Assembly (NCBI RefSeq): GCF_030272615.1
Contig: NC_081406.1
Location: 461,864,072 to 461,928,071, forward strand
Reading direction: 5' to 3'
Origin: Cryptomeria japonica
Taxonomy: Eukaryota > Streptophyta > Pinopsida > Cupressales > Cupressaceae
Length of the DNA: 64,000 nucleotides
The position numbers were made by a program, and so were the translations under genes. Below the pieces are notes generated by a model, which was given only the letters and a program-made list of their open reading frames with translations, searched no databases and was not told the DNA's origin. Shown piece by piece: positions 34,692-45,819 of this stretch (the first letter of the stretch is position 1; the number at the start of each line of letters is the position of its first letter).

Positions 34692-36405
34692 GACCTAGTT
34701 CATAAGGTCTAACTTTTGGTAAAGTTATGGAATTACTTTGTATCAATTTTTTGAGTGTTAATTCAATAGGTTCACCAAGGGGTGTAAATCTTCTTCTGGG
34801 TGCGCCTGCCCTTGGTGGTCTTGGATTGCTTGATTGTAGTGCATTGGTGTTGTTTATCTGAGCTAGATTCTTACTAGCAAGATCAACTAGTCCTTGTAGA
34901 GATACTATTGGTTGAGCTCTATTTACAACACATGCATCAACAACTCCATCATTTGTGACATTCTTGTTCCTAGACCAAAATTTTGGTCTTTCATTGTTTG
35001 TACTTGTGTTTGGCCCATTATCTTTGTGGTGTTTCGTTATCCCTTGCTCTAATATGCCTCTTTCACATTTGATGCCTTTTTCCATCATGTCTTTAAAATT
35101 GTTTAGGCATTGCATTTGTAATGGATACTTAATTGGAGGTACACGATTTTCATTGAAAATGTCTACTTGCTCAGCTTCGGGGATATGACTAAGACATCTG
35201 CGGTATAAACCTCTCTAGCTTTGCAAGAATGTAGTAAAGGTTTCTCCTTTCTTTTTCTTTGTTGCACATAAATCTATCAAGGTAACTAGAATATCTATAT
35301 TGAATGTAAATTTTGATATGAATAACTCAACTAGTTCACCCCACGAAGAAATCTTAGGTGGGAGGTGTGAAAACCATTATAATGTTGTCCCTCCAAGACT
35401 TTTGGAAAATAGCCTCATTAAGTATGTATCATCGTGGGCTACCTCGATACATATCATGAAGAATTCACTGACATGATCTCAAGGATCACCTTTCCCTCTA
35501 TATTGTTGAAACTTGGAGTTTCAAAATGCATGGGAAAAGGTGGCATGTATAACTTTTTGTCAAAAGGATATGGACAAAGGTCCTCCATTGTATAGTTCCT
35601 TTTATCATTGACTGTTTGCATACTGGTCATCTATTTCTAAAGATTCTCCATTTGTTGAGTCAGGATCTATGTTTGCATCAATGGTGTACTGAATTGATGA
35701 GTATTTCTCACAAAGGAACAATATTGGAGTAACTTGAGCTTTCCAAAATGTAGATTGACCATGTAGTTGTGTACCATAAGTCCCACTAGGTTGTGTAAAG
35801 TATGCAAATTGTGTATTGACATTCGACTAAGTTGATCTTGTTATCCCTTGATTCACATTTTGGCCACTGTAGGTAGATCCACCTAAAACTGAAGGTTGGG
35901 TTATACTTGTTGAAGAAGGGTTTTGAGCTATTTTAGCTTGCATTGTTACACTAGGCATTGTTTGAGATTTAACATTAGTACTTGCCAATGCAACTGTCGA
36001 TGGTGTTGAAGTTGTAGTTGCTTGAGTATTTTGAGATACACCCTAGGTTGATGTTGCAAGTGTTGCTTGAGTCTGTGTAATAGTAGGTACTCAAGGAACA
36101 AAATTAATGCAATGTCACACTTGGCGGCAATATAGCCGAAATGTTCACTCCTAGAGGTAATTTGGCCCCATTTTGGACTAATCGTGCGAGATATTTGTCT
36201 CTATCATTATTGATGAGAGCATTGCAAGATCTTGTTGGGCTGCTTCCAATTCTTTTTTAGTTAGATTATGTTGTATTTCATCAATGGAGGGCATCATGTT
36301 TATGTTTGTTGATAAGTTTGTGGGTCTCCAACTCGGTGTTTGTTGATTTGTGGACAAGTTCATATTCCATGTTGGGTTAACCGAAGGGTCATTATTAGGT
36401 TCCAT
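34692..36405 (-). pseudogene. gag: gypsy gag (Retrotrans_gag type), N-terminal and central parts
   Basis: It starts at 36,405 with MEPNNDPSVNPTWNM. The N-terminal region is Asn/Ser/Thr-rich with many stops. The central retrotransposon gag domain is readable at about 35,580-35,110: EGKGDP, FSKSLGGTTL, FSHLPPKISSWGELVELF and SKFTF, matching the usual 'GDP..L.G.A..WF..LP...I.SW..L...F..KF' pattern. Then come KYPLQMQCLNNFKDMMEKGI and a Pro/Arg-rich part with RRRFTPLGEPIELTLKKLIQ, typical of Tat/Ogre. It is interrupted at 34,691 by the copia. Confidence 0.8.
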
Positions 36406-36639
36406 CTAATGTTTTGCCTTTTGAGCACATGCTAATGGCATGAATGTTATTTCAATGTGATCTTGACTCTTTAAGACTCTCTAAAATGCGAATGCAAGAC
36501 TCAACTAAATGTAACCAGGTATGCTTCTAAGACTTTCTAAAGACTAAAATGCAGACAATGCAATCTATGAGCGAAGACTTGCTATCAAGGATTTCAGAAT
36601 TCAAACACAAGATCTTCAGTGTATTGCTGAAATGCTTCA

Positions 36640-37215
36640 AAATCTTCCTCTTCTTTGATTTGATTTTCGCGGTCTATGTCAATTTGTATTGAATTTCAAA
36701 CTTCCTCATCTATGACAGCTTGGACTATGTCGTATTGGTCTTGATCAACTATCAATTCTTCAGCAAGAATATTTAAAACATCAATTATTTCTAATTGAAC
36801 GTTGTTTGATGATTGGGTTGCTCAAATGGGAATTTGTCATCTCCTTTTAGACCCATATGCTAAAGATTATAATGCAAACTATATGGAAAACCTAGGAATG
36901 ATTGACACTTTGTTTTAAGGAATCTAACGAGGATTTAGAAACTTTGCTATAGTCTTTTCAACCAATTGTCTAATGGCTTCCTTTTGAGATGCCTTTTTTT
37001 TTTTTAATCTTTTTCCTCAATTTTTCATCAAGATGAACAGATTTCCGGATCTCATTATCTATGATGGTCTCAACTATATCATACTGAGCACGATCAACTT
37101 TTAGTTTCCAAGCAAGGTTGTCCAAACTATCAATTATTCCTAATTGGTCATTGTTTGGCCCAAGATCGGGTTGCTCAAATGGAAATTTGTCATCTACTTT
37201 CAGACCCATGTATTG
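36640..37215 (-). repeat. Duplicated small frame in gypsy leader (period 353 bp)
   Basis: Two related segments lie upstream of gag. The upstream copy (37,209-36,970) encodes a 79-residue frame beginning MGLKVDDKFPFEQPDLGPNN and ending in a Lys-rich tail. The downstream copy (about 36,862-36,660) begins MGLKGDDKFPFEQP and is ruined by stops. Shared anchors such as 'gggttgctcaaatgg' are at 36,815 and 37,168. Ogre elements are known for an extra ORF ahead of gag; equating this frame with it is inference. Confidence 0.5.
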
Positions 37216-39348
37216 AGGTATGTTTCTTAGACTCTAATGCAATACTTAATTCTATATGAGTGGATGCAACTTGATTGAAGACTACTCTTTTTGTGATGTG
37301 AGGACTTGTGCAAAAACTTTGTGCAGTATGATGACACTAAAGGACTTATACATTAACTAGATGTCTACGACTTAAGATCACTTGATAAAGACATGTTTTT
37401 CATCTTTGAATTTTGCAAAAGTTTTGGTTTGATGTTGGTGTTGATGTTGACACTTGACTTTGTTGAGGGACTTGATCTTGTTGATGTTTTGACTAAACCT
37501 GGTTGAGGTTCCACTTTGTTTTTGGTATTTTCTAAAATGTTTGAATTTGGTGAAATGTAGAAAAGGACACAATAGACACATCAAAAAGAATAATAACACA
37601 TAAATAATACTTGTTTAAAGAACTTTTTCAAATTCTCATGAATGTTGGAGTCTTTTTTAAAACCCCATTTTGTTTTCATTGTAATTGGTCAATCGATAGA
37701 ACATCAAACAGACTCTCCTAATGGTCAAAAGGTCACAAGTATTACCACAAACCATATCTTGATACTCCATTAGCTCAAACAACCCTATCACACCCTAGGG
37801 TGCGCCCATTTTTTTACCTTTTTTAGGAAATTAGACCAAAGAAGATTGCTCCTCAATTGGCCTGTTATCCTAGGAGATATATGGTGAGTGTCTTGGGGGG
37901 AAATTGTTCCCCACCCTTGCACTGTGATAATCCAAGTGTCTAGTTACTGACTTAGTTGGGCTTCTAATTTCTAGGGTGTGTAGAAAGAGTTTCGTTCGAG
38001 TGGTCACAATCAACATTGTTTTACATTTTGTTGAGGGAGCTCTCCCAGTCTATAGAAGTTACACTCTATAGATTTTAACATACCGTATAGGCACTGAGGG
38101 AGGCATAATGTTGTTGTGACAACATGTAACACTCATCGCATATGATTTTTATCACATACGCATTTATTTAGGATGGCTTGGATTACTTGGCTTTAGTCGT
38201 TGCCACTTAGGTTGTTCCCTCTCACTTGGCCTTATGGGATACTTGGGAGGCGAGCCTTCTAAAGGTGTTATCCTAATGTAGTAAATGAAATAAACCATGA
38301 AAAAGGTGGGTATGACTTTTTGATTACCCAAAAAAGGGGAGAGCATATACCTATCACCTTGAAGACATGAAGAACAATGATTCCTTTTAAACCTTCATTG
38401 CAATGTTTTCTAAACATTAGAGATGTTACTCCAAAAAGGTATGGGGTTAATTTTAACCATCATAGAAATGATGAAAATTGTATTGTTCTTTTTAACAACA
38501 CCAAAAGAATTTTTCTACTCTAACCATACAGAGAAAATAACATTAGTAGACATATGGTGGGCTATCCAACCTAATTTTCTCAGTTAAAAATCTATATATT
38601 TTCACAAATAGAGAGCAATCTTGATAAAAACCAGAACTAAATAGAGATAGAATGCAAAAAACCTAAACTAGCAATTGCGAATTACTATGATAGAAATTGC
38701 AAATTGATATTTGAGCAATTGTGTAGCAATATCAGGGTAATTGCTCATCAGTTAAATGCAAAAAGAAATTTTTTTGTTTATTTTTAAATAAACAACAACA
38801 AAAGACAGAAGATAGAAATTTGATTCTGTAATGATTCTATCCAAAATCACATGAGCCATCACATTAATATCTTCATAAAATTTGTATTTGGCAATGAATC
38901 AATGGATGCTTCTATGATATTGGGCAATTGCTTCTTTTTCTTCAATTTCCCAAAGCTCTCTATCTTCTTTTAAGAGTCTTTGGTATACTCTTTGTTCTAT
39001 CCTATCTTGTCTTTCCCTCCTTGCACTTGAGATTTCGAAGGTTACCTTTCCTACCATTGGATTAGACACATTTTATGCAAAAAATAAAAAATTCTTAGAA
39101 TTGAAAGATTTTTATGGGTTAGGTGCGCAAGATCAACTAATTCAAAAACAACAAACAAACAATTATTTTTCCCCTTTTTTGAGCAATTGCAGTGGATTTT
39201 ACTGTCAATTGCAATGGATTTTGATGGCAATTGCGGATAAATATTTGCAATTGCGAATTTATGTCTGATCAATTGTGGATTCTAGTTTTCTGTGCACACA
39301 CGTATCTGCAAAACCAATTAAAACAATAGACGAAGGTTAGATCTTATT
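37216..39348 (-). other. Leader (5' untranslated region) of the gypsy element
   Basis: No domain is recognisable. It contains the 'caccctagggtgcgccc' region, and palindromic CAATTG words clustered at 38.67-38.76 and 39.18-39.28 kb. Its long length is in keeping with Ogre-type elements. Confidence 0.5.
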
Positions 39349-39364
39349 CACGTCAGGTTCACCA
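39349..39364 (-). other. Primer binding site of gypsy element
   Basis: The minus strand reads TGGTGAACCTGACGTG, 2 bp inside the LTR end. It starts with TGG as a tRNA CCA complement must. I cannot name the tRNA. Confidence 0.6.
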
Positions 39365-39366
39365 AT

Positions 39367-40497
39367 TGTTCTCATGTATGAAATCATCAAATCCAAGCTA
39401 ATTAGACTAAAAGGATGAATCACAAAATCCTTAACTAACTAAATCAATTTTAAACACTGTATAATGAAATAAATGATAGAAATAGAAAGATTAAACTAAA
39501 TTAAAACTCCATATTCTCCACTTGTGCTTCCATTTTTCTTCTCCATAATTGTTGGTGTAGGTGCCTCTCAGGTATTGCATTGATTTCTTGCATAAGATGG
39601 ACAATAACTTTGAAGACTCTGATTCTAGCTTGAATTGAGAAAAAGAGGTTGAATTTATATATTTTCAACACAAAGAAGGTGAGAATTTGAACTCAAGTGT
39701 TGATTGATAGACAACTAAAACAGATTGATCTGTTAACTCATTAGATTGATCTATTAATAGAATTGATTGAAGAGTCAACTCAATTGATTAACTAGTAGAC
39801 TGAATAGACTAGCTAGTTGACTGAGTTGATGAATCAGATGCCTGAATTGATTGGAGAGATAAGTAGATTAATTGATCATTCAGAAAAGGTGATTGAGAGT
39901 TAAAAAGGGTGATTGATGAGTTAGCTGCGTTAACTAATTAGATAACAAATTTGATCAATCAGTTCATATTTTATCATGTGTTGTAGGGAATTAAAATTGA
40001 ATTTGATTTTCATTTTCAATTTGGATTTGAATTTGGACTTTCAAATGTTAAAATGCACATGAAATTAACTGAAATTCAGATTTGGTGAAAAATGAATTTG
40101 GAAGAAATGAAATTAATTGAAATGAAGTGAAATTCGAATTAGTGGAAAATGACATGAAATTAGATGGAATTAATTGGAATTATAATTTGGGGATTGGAAG
40201 AATTAATTAATTAATTAATTGAAATGAAATTATTTAATCAAAGGAAATTGAATTCATTAAATCATAAAGATTATTTAACTAAGGAAATTTTTGCAATTAA
40301 TTAAATAATTGATATTTAATTAATAATTGAGATAGGGTTAATTGATTAAATGATGAAATGATAAGAATTCGATAATTAAAAATGTTAAATGTTCTGATCA
40401 GAATAAATATTTAACTTAATCAAATAATTAAAGAATTACTTAATTAAATAGATGAATAATTAGTGTAGAATTAATGAGACATTTTTAGGTGTCTACA
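39367..40497 (-). repeat. Tat/Ogre-type 5' LTR, reverse orientation
   Basis: The minus strand starts TGTAGACACCTAAAAATG and ends CATACATGAGAACA, 1,131 bp. TATA-like 'atatataaattc' lies near 39,660 on the minus strand. The U3 part is extremely rich in AATT/ATTGAT words. A primer site adjoins its inner end. No target duplication can be tested because the other end of the element is lost. Confidence 0.75.
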
Positions 40498-41368
40498 CTA
40501 ATATTATTAGATAAATGTATAAATATAATTTTTTAAATTACATAATTAATTAAAAATATTGAAAATAAATTAAAATAAAATTTTAAAAAATGAATCTATT
40601 ATTTCATAATTAAAATTTATTAAATATAAAAAAAATTATTAATAGATCTTAAGGAAATTTAGTTTCTTTTAATAAAATATGTTTTTTTATATTTTATAAA
40701 ATAATAGTAAATATAATAGTTTGAAATAAAATATAATAAATTTTAATAAATGAAATAGCTTTAAAATTGATATCATTTTAGATTTTCTCAAGACTATTGA
40801 AAATACCTATACCAATTTATATAATGTATACAATAATATTATAAAAAATATATAATATTCTATATGCAATTATTCTCAAGTAAATAAAATAATCTAAACT
40901 TGTATATGTACAACGTATAGAGTTTGAACTCGACGTGATGTTGCATTAATTAGATAACGAAAAATGGCTATTAATAGATAACGAAAATGGCAATGAATTT
41001 ATGAAATTGCCAATAAAATATTTAGTTTTCCATAAATAACAAAATATTATCCAATAAAATTAAATAATTTTCAAATGGTAGATAAAAATCGCTAATACAC
41101 TTAAATGATTTTTCCTTTGGAGTATAACTTTTTGCTTATACACTTATATATTTTTTCCTTTAAATGAAAAACATTTGCCTCCTACATTATATATTTTCCC
41201 CACACAATAATGAATTAATCACGAGGATTTTATGGAGTTTTCATACCCTAAAAAAATATCCACCAATACAAATTATTATTTTTTTCAAATTTGAAAAAAA
41301 TTTCGCCATCAATATGAAATTTTCCCCCAAAAAATAATGTTTGATTCGAAAGGATTTTACACTTTTCA
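40498..41368. repeat. AT-rich spacer with direct-repeat copy 1 (40,543-40,908)
   Basis: The stretch 40,543-40,908 is closely similar, in the same orientation, to 44,552-44,880: shared blocks 'attaattaaaaatattgaa', 'gatatcattttagattttct' and 'caataatattataaaaaa'. The rest is AT-rich with no gene. Confidence 0.7.
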
Positions 41369-41407
41369 TTGGGGGGTGGTTTCTTAAAGTTATCCCTATT
41401 GGCTAGT

Positions 41408-41870
41408 AACCGGGATAGATTGGAGTGTAAATGGGAACTACCCAAGGAGGGATGGTATAAATTAAACTTTGATGGAGCGGTCAGAGGAGATCGAGGAATA
41501 TTAGGTGCTAGATTTTTTATTTCAAAATGGGATGGAAGGATCATAGATAAAATGACAAAGCCTTTAGAATAGGGTACCAACAATCAAGCAAAATTCCAAG
41601 CTTTGGTGTTAGGGCTTAAGAAATGTAGAGATCTAGATATAAAACTTTTAGAGATCCAAGGGGATTTTGCCACAGTAATCAATGAATTAAGAAGAGAGAT
41701 AACACAAAATTAAAGATTAAATGCATTATTAAAAAAATCTTTAAGTATTGTTAGCTCCTTTGAAGCAGAGTGGTTTTCAACCATATTTACAAGGAAGGAA
41801 ATTGGGCAGCAAATGTTTTGGCTAATAAAGTAGCAGACAGTATTTGTATAGATGTAGAGTATCCACTTTA
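41408..41870 (+). pseudogene. RNase H-like (RVT_3 type) domain, degenerate
   Basis: The frame reads WELPKEGWYKLNFDGAVRGD, then TNNQAKFQALVLGLKKC and LLEIQGDFATVINELRR, the conserved run of the plant RVT_3 RNase H domain. The first catalytic Asp is present (NFDGA) and the third is present (QGDF). The second, normally Glu in TNNQAE, is Lys. The last, in the ANVLANK region, is reached only after a frameshift and is Asn instead of Asp. TAG at about 41,570 (before GTNNQ) and a stop near 41,712 also break it. Such domains occur in plant LINE-type ORFs and as single proteins; no RT is seen next to it. Confidence 0.65.
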
Positions 41871-42463
41871 AGTCATGTTTGGTTTGTCAATTATTTTTAT
41901 TAGTTTTGGTTTGGTAAGGTTTTAAAATCCTTTGGAGCGGGAATTCAATCCGAATTTTGAAAATTAAAATGGAGACTTCTAGGCCCATAGTGATTTAAGT
42001 TGGAACGACACATCATCAATAATAAGAACAGGATAATAAGAACGGGCATATTTTATTTAAAAAGTAAAAAGTAATAAGAAGTGAAGTGATGTAGACAAAT
42101 TGTTAGGGAAAGTATTGATGAGTAAGAAAGCATGTGATCATAGCATCATCATATAACATAATTGAGCAGGGATTCAAGAACTTTTTGCTAGATATGTCGA
42201 AGTAAGTACTCCCTTGCCAACTCTTTAGCCTAAAATCTTACAATGATCACACGAGTGGAGTTGGATACATATATTGCAATAGATTTATTTTGTGTGTCTC
42301 CAAGGATTCATTATGGGATGTAAATTTTGCGTGAGAAGCTTCATCGCCTCTATTAAACCGAGATTTTATAACCATTCTTCATTCATTTTCTCTTTGTGTT
42401 TAGTAAAGCTATGTGGATAATTTTAGTGGATTCTAATATCAGGCTGGTAGTGAAGAAGCGATA
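41871..42463. other. No recognisable feature
   Basis: AT-rich sequence, no motif or LTR end seen. Confidence 0.4.
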
Positions 42464-43080
42464 AATGGCACTCTTGGGTCCTATCACAGGTAAAATGCTT
42501 CAACAAGTGACAAATATTTCAAATCCACTCTTGTTGGATGTAATCTACGACATACTCCAGGAGTTTAGTTTCTCATAGCCAACCATAGGTATAGAGTCAA
42601 TACCGACATCCTGACTCATTTCTTGGCTACTATCTTGAAATTGGGGGAATCCAAAGTGGTAGCAGAATCTAATTATGTTTGAGGATTTTTAAGGCAAGCT
42701 TTTTGGGGGATATGGACAGAGCTCTCTATGAGAATGATCACAACCTTATTATCCCTCCATCTTCCTTTTACAGGTTAGCAAGTAGGAATGGAGTCCCAAC
42801 ACCTAGGTTTCCAATACTTTTCATATGGGATCAAGAGTGTTGGGAATTGAGTATTCATTTGAAGAGAAGATGCTTAGACTTTATCAAAAAATTTATGGGA
42901 TTTGCAGATGATGGAGTTTTGGTCCCCCTATAGGGGATGATATTGATGTCACTCTGCAGTGGGTTCGTGAGTTCAAACATTTGACTGGAAGGTGTGACAA
43001 AGATGATCCTTTCTCAGAGAGTGGGAGTAGCAACAACAGTGAAGAAGATGAGGAAGGCCTAGTTATAGGGAGGGAGTGAG
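42464..43080 (+). pseudogene. Decayed protein-coding remnant of unknown family
   Basis: Coding-like stretches in all three frames suggest one former gene with frameshifts: MALLGPITGKMLQQ at 42,464; THFLATILKLGESKVVAES near 42,620; an 84-codon frame at 42,679-42,933 with PILFIWDQECWELSIHLKRR and FADDGVLVPL; and a C-terminal piece near 42,940 with VTLQWVREFKHLTGRCDKDD and an acidic Ser/Glu tail ending at 43,080. I do not recognise the family. It lies about 600 bp behind the RNase H remnant, and both could come from one element. Confidence 0.4.
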
Positions 43081-43546
43081 CCCAATATTGACTTATAGCC
43101 CTATCATGGTGTTGATAATATATACATGATAATATTTAGAAAGGTATGTATGGTCGAGATATGATAGTAAAATATCTCTGGCTTTATTAATTGTCAGAGA
43201 TAGTAGATCTACTATGGTTTCCATCCCTATTTTTCTATTTAGGGATTGTTGTAGCTTAGAAGTCCCCTCCGAGATAAATTAGTAGTGATATGGCTCAATA
43301 TATGATTTAAAGAGATCTGAGAAGGTTTATTTTTTAAGATGTAAATTTCTTCTTATATTAATACAAAATGACTATATGCCCTTTACCGAGCAAAATATAT
43401 AAATCTGATTGTATAATTAAACATAGCTATTATATCATTTAAATTCTCATCATAACCTAATTGTACAATTAAATTGAAGAGAAACTAACAAATTAGGTTT
43501 ATGTTATAATTGACATCTTTTTAAGATAAATAATGTACTATTATGC

Positions 43547-43894
43547 TTATCCTAACCCTAACTTTGATGTAAACCCTAAACATAATTGTAACCCTGACAC
43601 TAAACCCTAACCATAAATGTCCCTAATATTAAATCGCATCCATAACCCTAATCCTAAACACAATCTGAATTGTAATCCTAAACCCTAATGCTAACCATAA
43701 TCCTCAACCAAAATCAAACCCTAACATTGATGCTAACCACAACCATGATAGAAATCCTAATCATTATCATAAGCCTAACGGTAAACTCTAACCCTAATCA
43801 TAGACCTAACCCGAACCATGATGTAAACGTTAACCCTGACAATAACACTAAACTTAACCCTATCACCAACCATAACCATAATACTCATGATTAA
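43547..43894 (+). repeat. Degenerate telomere-like (CCCTAA) tract
   Basis: About 350 bp in which words close to CCCTAAA/CCCTAA recur every 6-20 bp (cctaaccctaac, aaaccctaaac, aaaccctaacc, aaaccctaatgc, caaaccctaac), mixed with CCATAA, CCTGA and CCTCAA variants. Plant telomeres are CCCTAAA. This looks like an old interstitial telomeric stretch. Confidence 0.7.
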
Positions 43895-44100
43895 ATAAAG
43901 TTTAATATATCTTAGATTTTAGTATTTGCTTTGATCTTGCAACACATATATATTATAAAAAATAGTCTAAATAGATATATAAAATTTCATATATCTTTGT
44001 GTAATAATATAATAATATAATTTATTTTAATAGAAAGGTACTATATAAAATTATATATTGATTTATTTTATGTTTTCCATATTGTGTCGCACGACTTTGG

Positions 44101-44174
44101 CTAGCATATATACCTTAAATTTTAATTTAATCTATTTTATATAGATTAAATTACAACTTAAGGTATATATGCTA
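44101..44174. repeat. 74-bp near-perfect palindrome
   Basis: The outer arms of 18 bp (44,101-44,118 CTAGCATATATACCTTAA and 44,157-44,174) are exact reverse complements. Inside, TAATTTAATCTAT pairs with ATAGATTAAATTA around a short centre. It could extrude as a cruciform or be a tiny snap-back transposon. No flanking duplication is evident. Confidence 0.8.
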
Positions 44175-44551
44175 GTTCTTAAGCCTTCCTTACTTTCAAT
44201 CATATAGAGCACTTTCTAAATTGAGGAGGAAAGGAATCATTGTACCATGGTAGCAAAGGTAGAGTGTAAAGGTGTGAATATGTTAACAAAGAACTTTATT
44301 TTGTATCTTCAATTTGACAACCATTTAGACATCAAAAAGTTGATTTATTTTCAATATTTCTTTTTATTATTTAGTTTAAACAATTGTATTTCTATATTTA
44401 TCTAAAAATTATAGTTTAATTTAAAAAAAATTCTATTTATTTTTTATTTATTTTGAAATTATTATGTTTATATTAAATTAAATAAAGAACAAATAGAAAT
44501 AAAATTTTAAAATACAGCTATATTTTTAGATAATTGTATTTAAAATAAATG

Positions 44552-44880
44552 ATTAATTAAAAATATTGAAAATAAATAAAAATAAAATTTTAAAAATGAA
44601 TCTAAAAAAATATTAAGATCTTAAGGAAAATTAATTTCTTTTAATAAAATATGTTTTTGATATTTGGTAAAATAATAGTAAATATAATAGTTTGCAATAA
44701 AATAAAATAAATTTTAATAAATGAAATAGCTTAAAAATTGATATCATTTTAGATTTTCTCAAGAGTGTTGAAAATATTTATACCAATTTATATAATATAT
44801 ACAATAATATTATAAAAAAAAATATAATCTTCTAAATGTCATAATTATCAAGTGAATAAAATAATCTAAACTACTATATA
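44552..44880. repeat. Direct-repeat copy 2 of the 40.5-kb repeat
   Basis: Same orientation and order as 40,543-40,908, with small indels. Together they bracket the RNase H remnant, the unknown ORF, the CCCTAA tract and the palindrome. Confidence 0.7.
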
Positions 44881-45090
44881 TTTAATCTTTAATAAAAACA
44901 TAATTCTCAAGTGAATAAAATTAATAATAAGAAGAAGCATCTACCTTTACCAATTTATACAATATATACAATAATATTATAAAAAAATATATAATCTTCT
45001 AAATGTTATAATTCTCAAGTGAATAATATAATCTAAACTATTATATATATAATCTTTAATAAAAACATAATTCTCAAGTGAATAAAATTA
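44782..45090. repeat. Tandem duplication, period 167 bp
   Basis: Two successive copies start 'accaatttatanaatatata' at 44,782 and 44,949. Both end with 'taaaaacataattctcaagt' followed by 'gaataaaattaata'. The left copy overlaps the direct-repeat copy 2. Confidence 0.7.
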
Positions 45091-45250
45091 ATAAGATTTA
45101 ATGACATCGTGGGAAACAATGAAAATTAATTGAATTCAATAACAGTACAAGCTGTGCAGGTATTAGGCAATTAATGTAAGAAAACCAGTGGTTAATTCAC
45201 TTCTTTGCCGCCTGTTTTGTGAACTAATAAAGAGGCATTACAAAGTTATG

Positions 45251-45335
45251 TCTTAACAACAAAAAAAACAAAGAAGAAGAAAGAGTCGTTGTCTTAACAA
45301 CAAAAAAACAAAGAAGAAGAAAGAGTCGCTGTCTG
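45251..45335 (+). repeat. 41-bp tandem duplication upstream of candidate exon
   Basis: 'tcttaacaacaaaaaaa..' plus 'agaagaagaaagagtcg' occurs at 45,251 and 45,292. It may lie in a 5' untranslated region or promoter. Confidence 0.75.
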
Positions 45336-45373
45336 CAGATCGCTATCTGCAGTTGCTTTGTTTTGTATGAGCT

Positions 45374-45586
45374 ATGGATGGAAAAGCGTCAACCTCCCCT
45401 TCGCCCGCAAAACGCAGTGGAGAGTCAAAGAAACAGAAACAGAAGGAGAAGAAGAATTCGCAAAAGAGAGCCCTGCGCAGGAGGCATAATCTCAACCACA
45501 GCCTGCAGATGTATCATGACAAGCATAAGCACGAGCACAGTCCCATCTCACCCACACTTAATCTACACAATGCAACTTATTTAAGT
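45374..45586 (+). CDS. Candidate first coding exon of an unrecognised gene
   Basis: The ATG at 45,374 opens 71 codons ending exactly at a consensus plant 5' splice site (AGT|GTAAGT, donor at 45,587). The peptide begins MDGKASTSPSPAKRSGESKK, is Lys/Arg-rich (KEKKNSQKRALRRRH) and then His-rich (DKHKHEH), as in a nuclear protein N-terminus. GC content is clearly higher than in the flanks, and this is one of the few stretches with no retroelement signature. If unspliced, the frame runs to 45,634. A downstream pyrimidine-rich tract ending CTTTCAAG (about 45,900, and again at about 46,013) could be an acceptor. No family recognised; a gene is inferred, not shown. Confidence 0.35.
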
Positions 45587-45819
45587 GTAAGTCCAACAAG
45601 TGATGTCCAGAGAAATAATTGGTTGTGTTCCTGACATGGTGTTTCACTCCTTGTGTGCAATGTTTTAGTTTGCCCCGATTTGCCATCATATTTCTCCTTG
45701 TATTTTTATTGTATGCGAAAATGCATGTGGTTTAGAATGAAAAAACTTTCTTTTGCGAGAGGATGTTTCCTTGTGTCATAAGCTTTTTTTCTATTTGTAT
45801 GGGTTCATGATTTATCATT

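Larger units (their letters stand above)
27005..40497 (-). mobile_element. Reverse-strand Ty3/gypsy Tat/Ogre-like element, 3' truncated, with a nested copia
   Basis: Minus-strand order: 5' LTR (40,497-39,367), primer site, long leader with a duplicated small frame (37.2-36.6 kb), gag (36.4-34.7 kb, interrupted by the copia at 34,686-28,846, resuming at 28,840), protease (28.2-27.66 kb), G-patch (27.45-27.0 kb). RT, RNase H and integrase are missing; the element stops where the forward LTR ends. The gag zinc finger of CHHC type, the Asp-Gly-Gly protease and the G-patch behind it all fit the Tat/Ogre group. Confidence 0.8.

Noticed and set aside
43688-43894. 68-codon frame rich in Asn, Thr and Pro
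   Set aside because: Translation of the degenerate CCCTAA tract.
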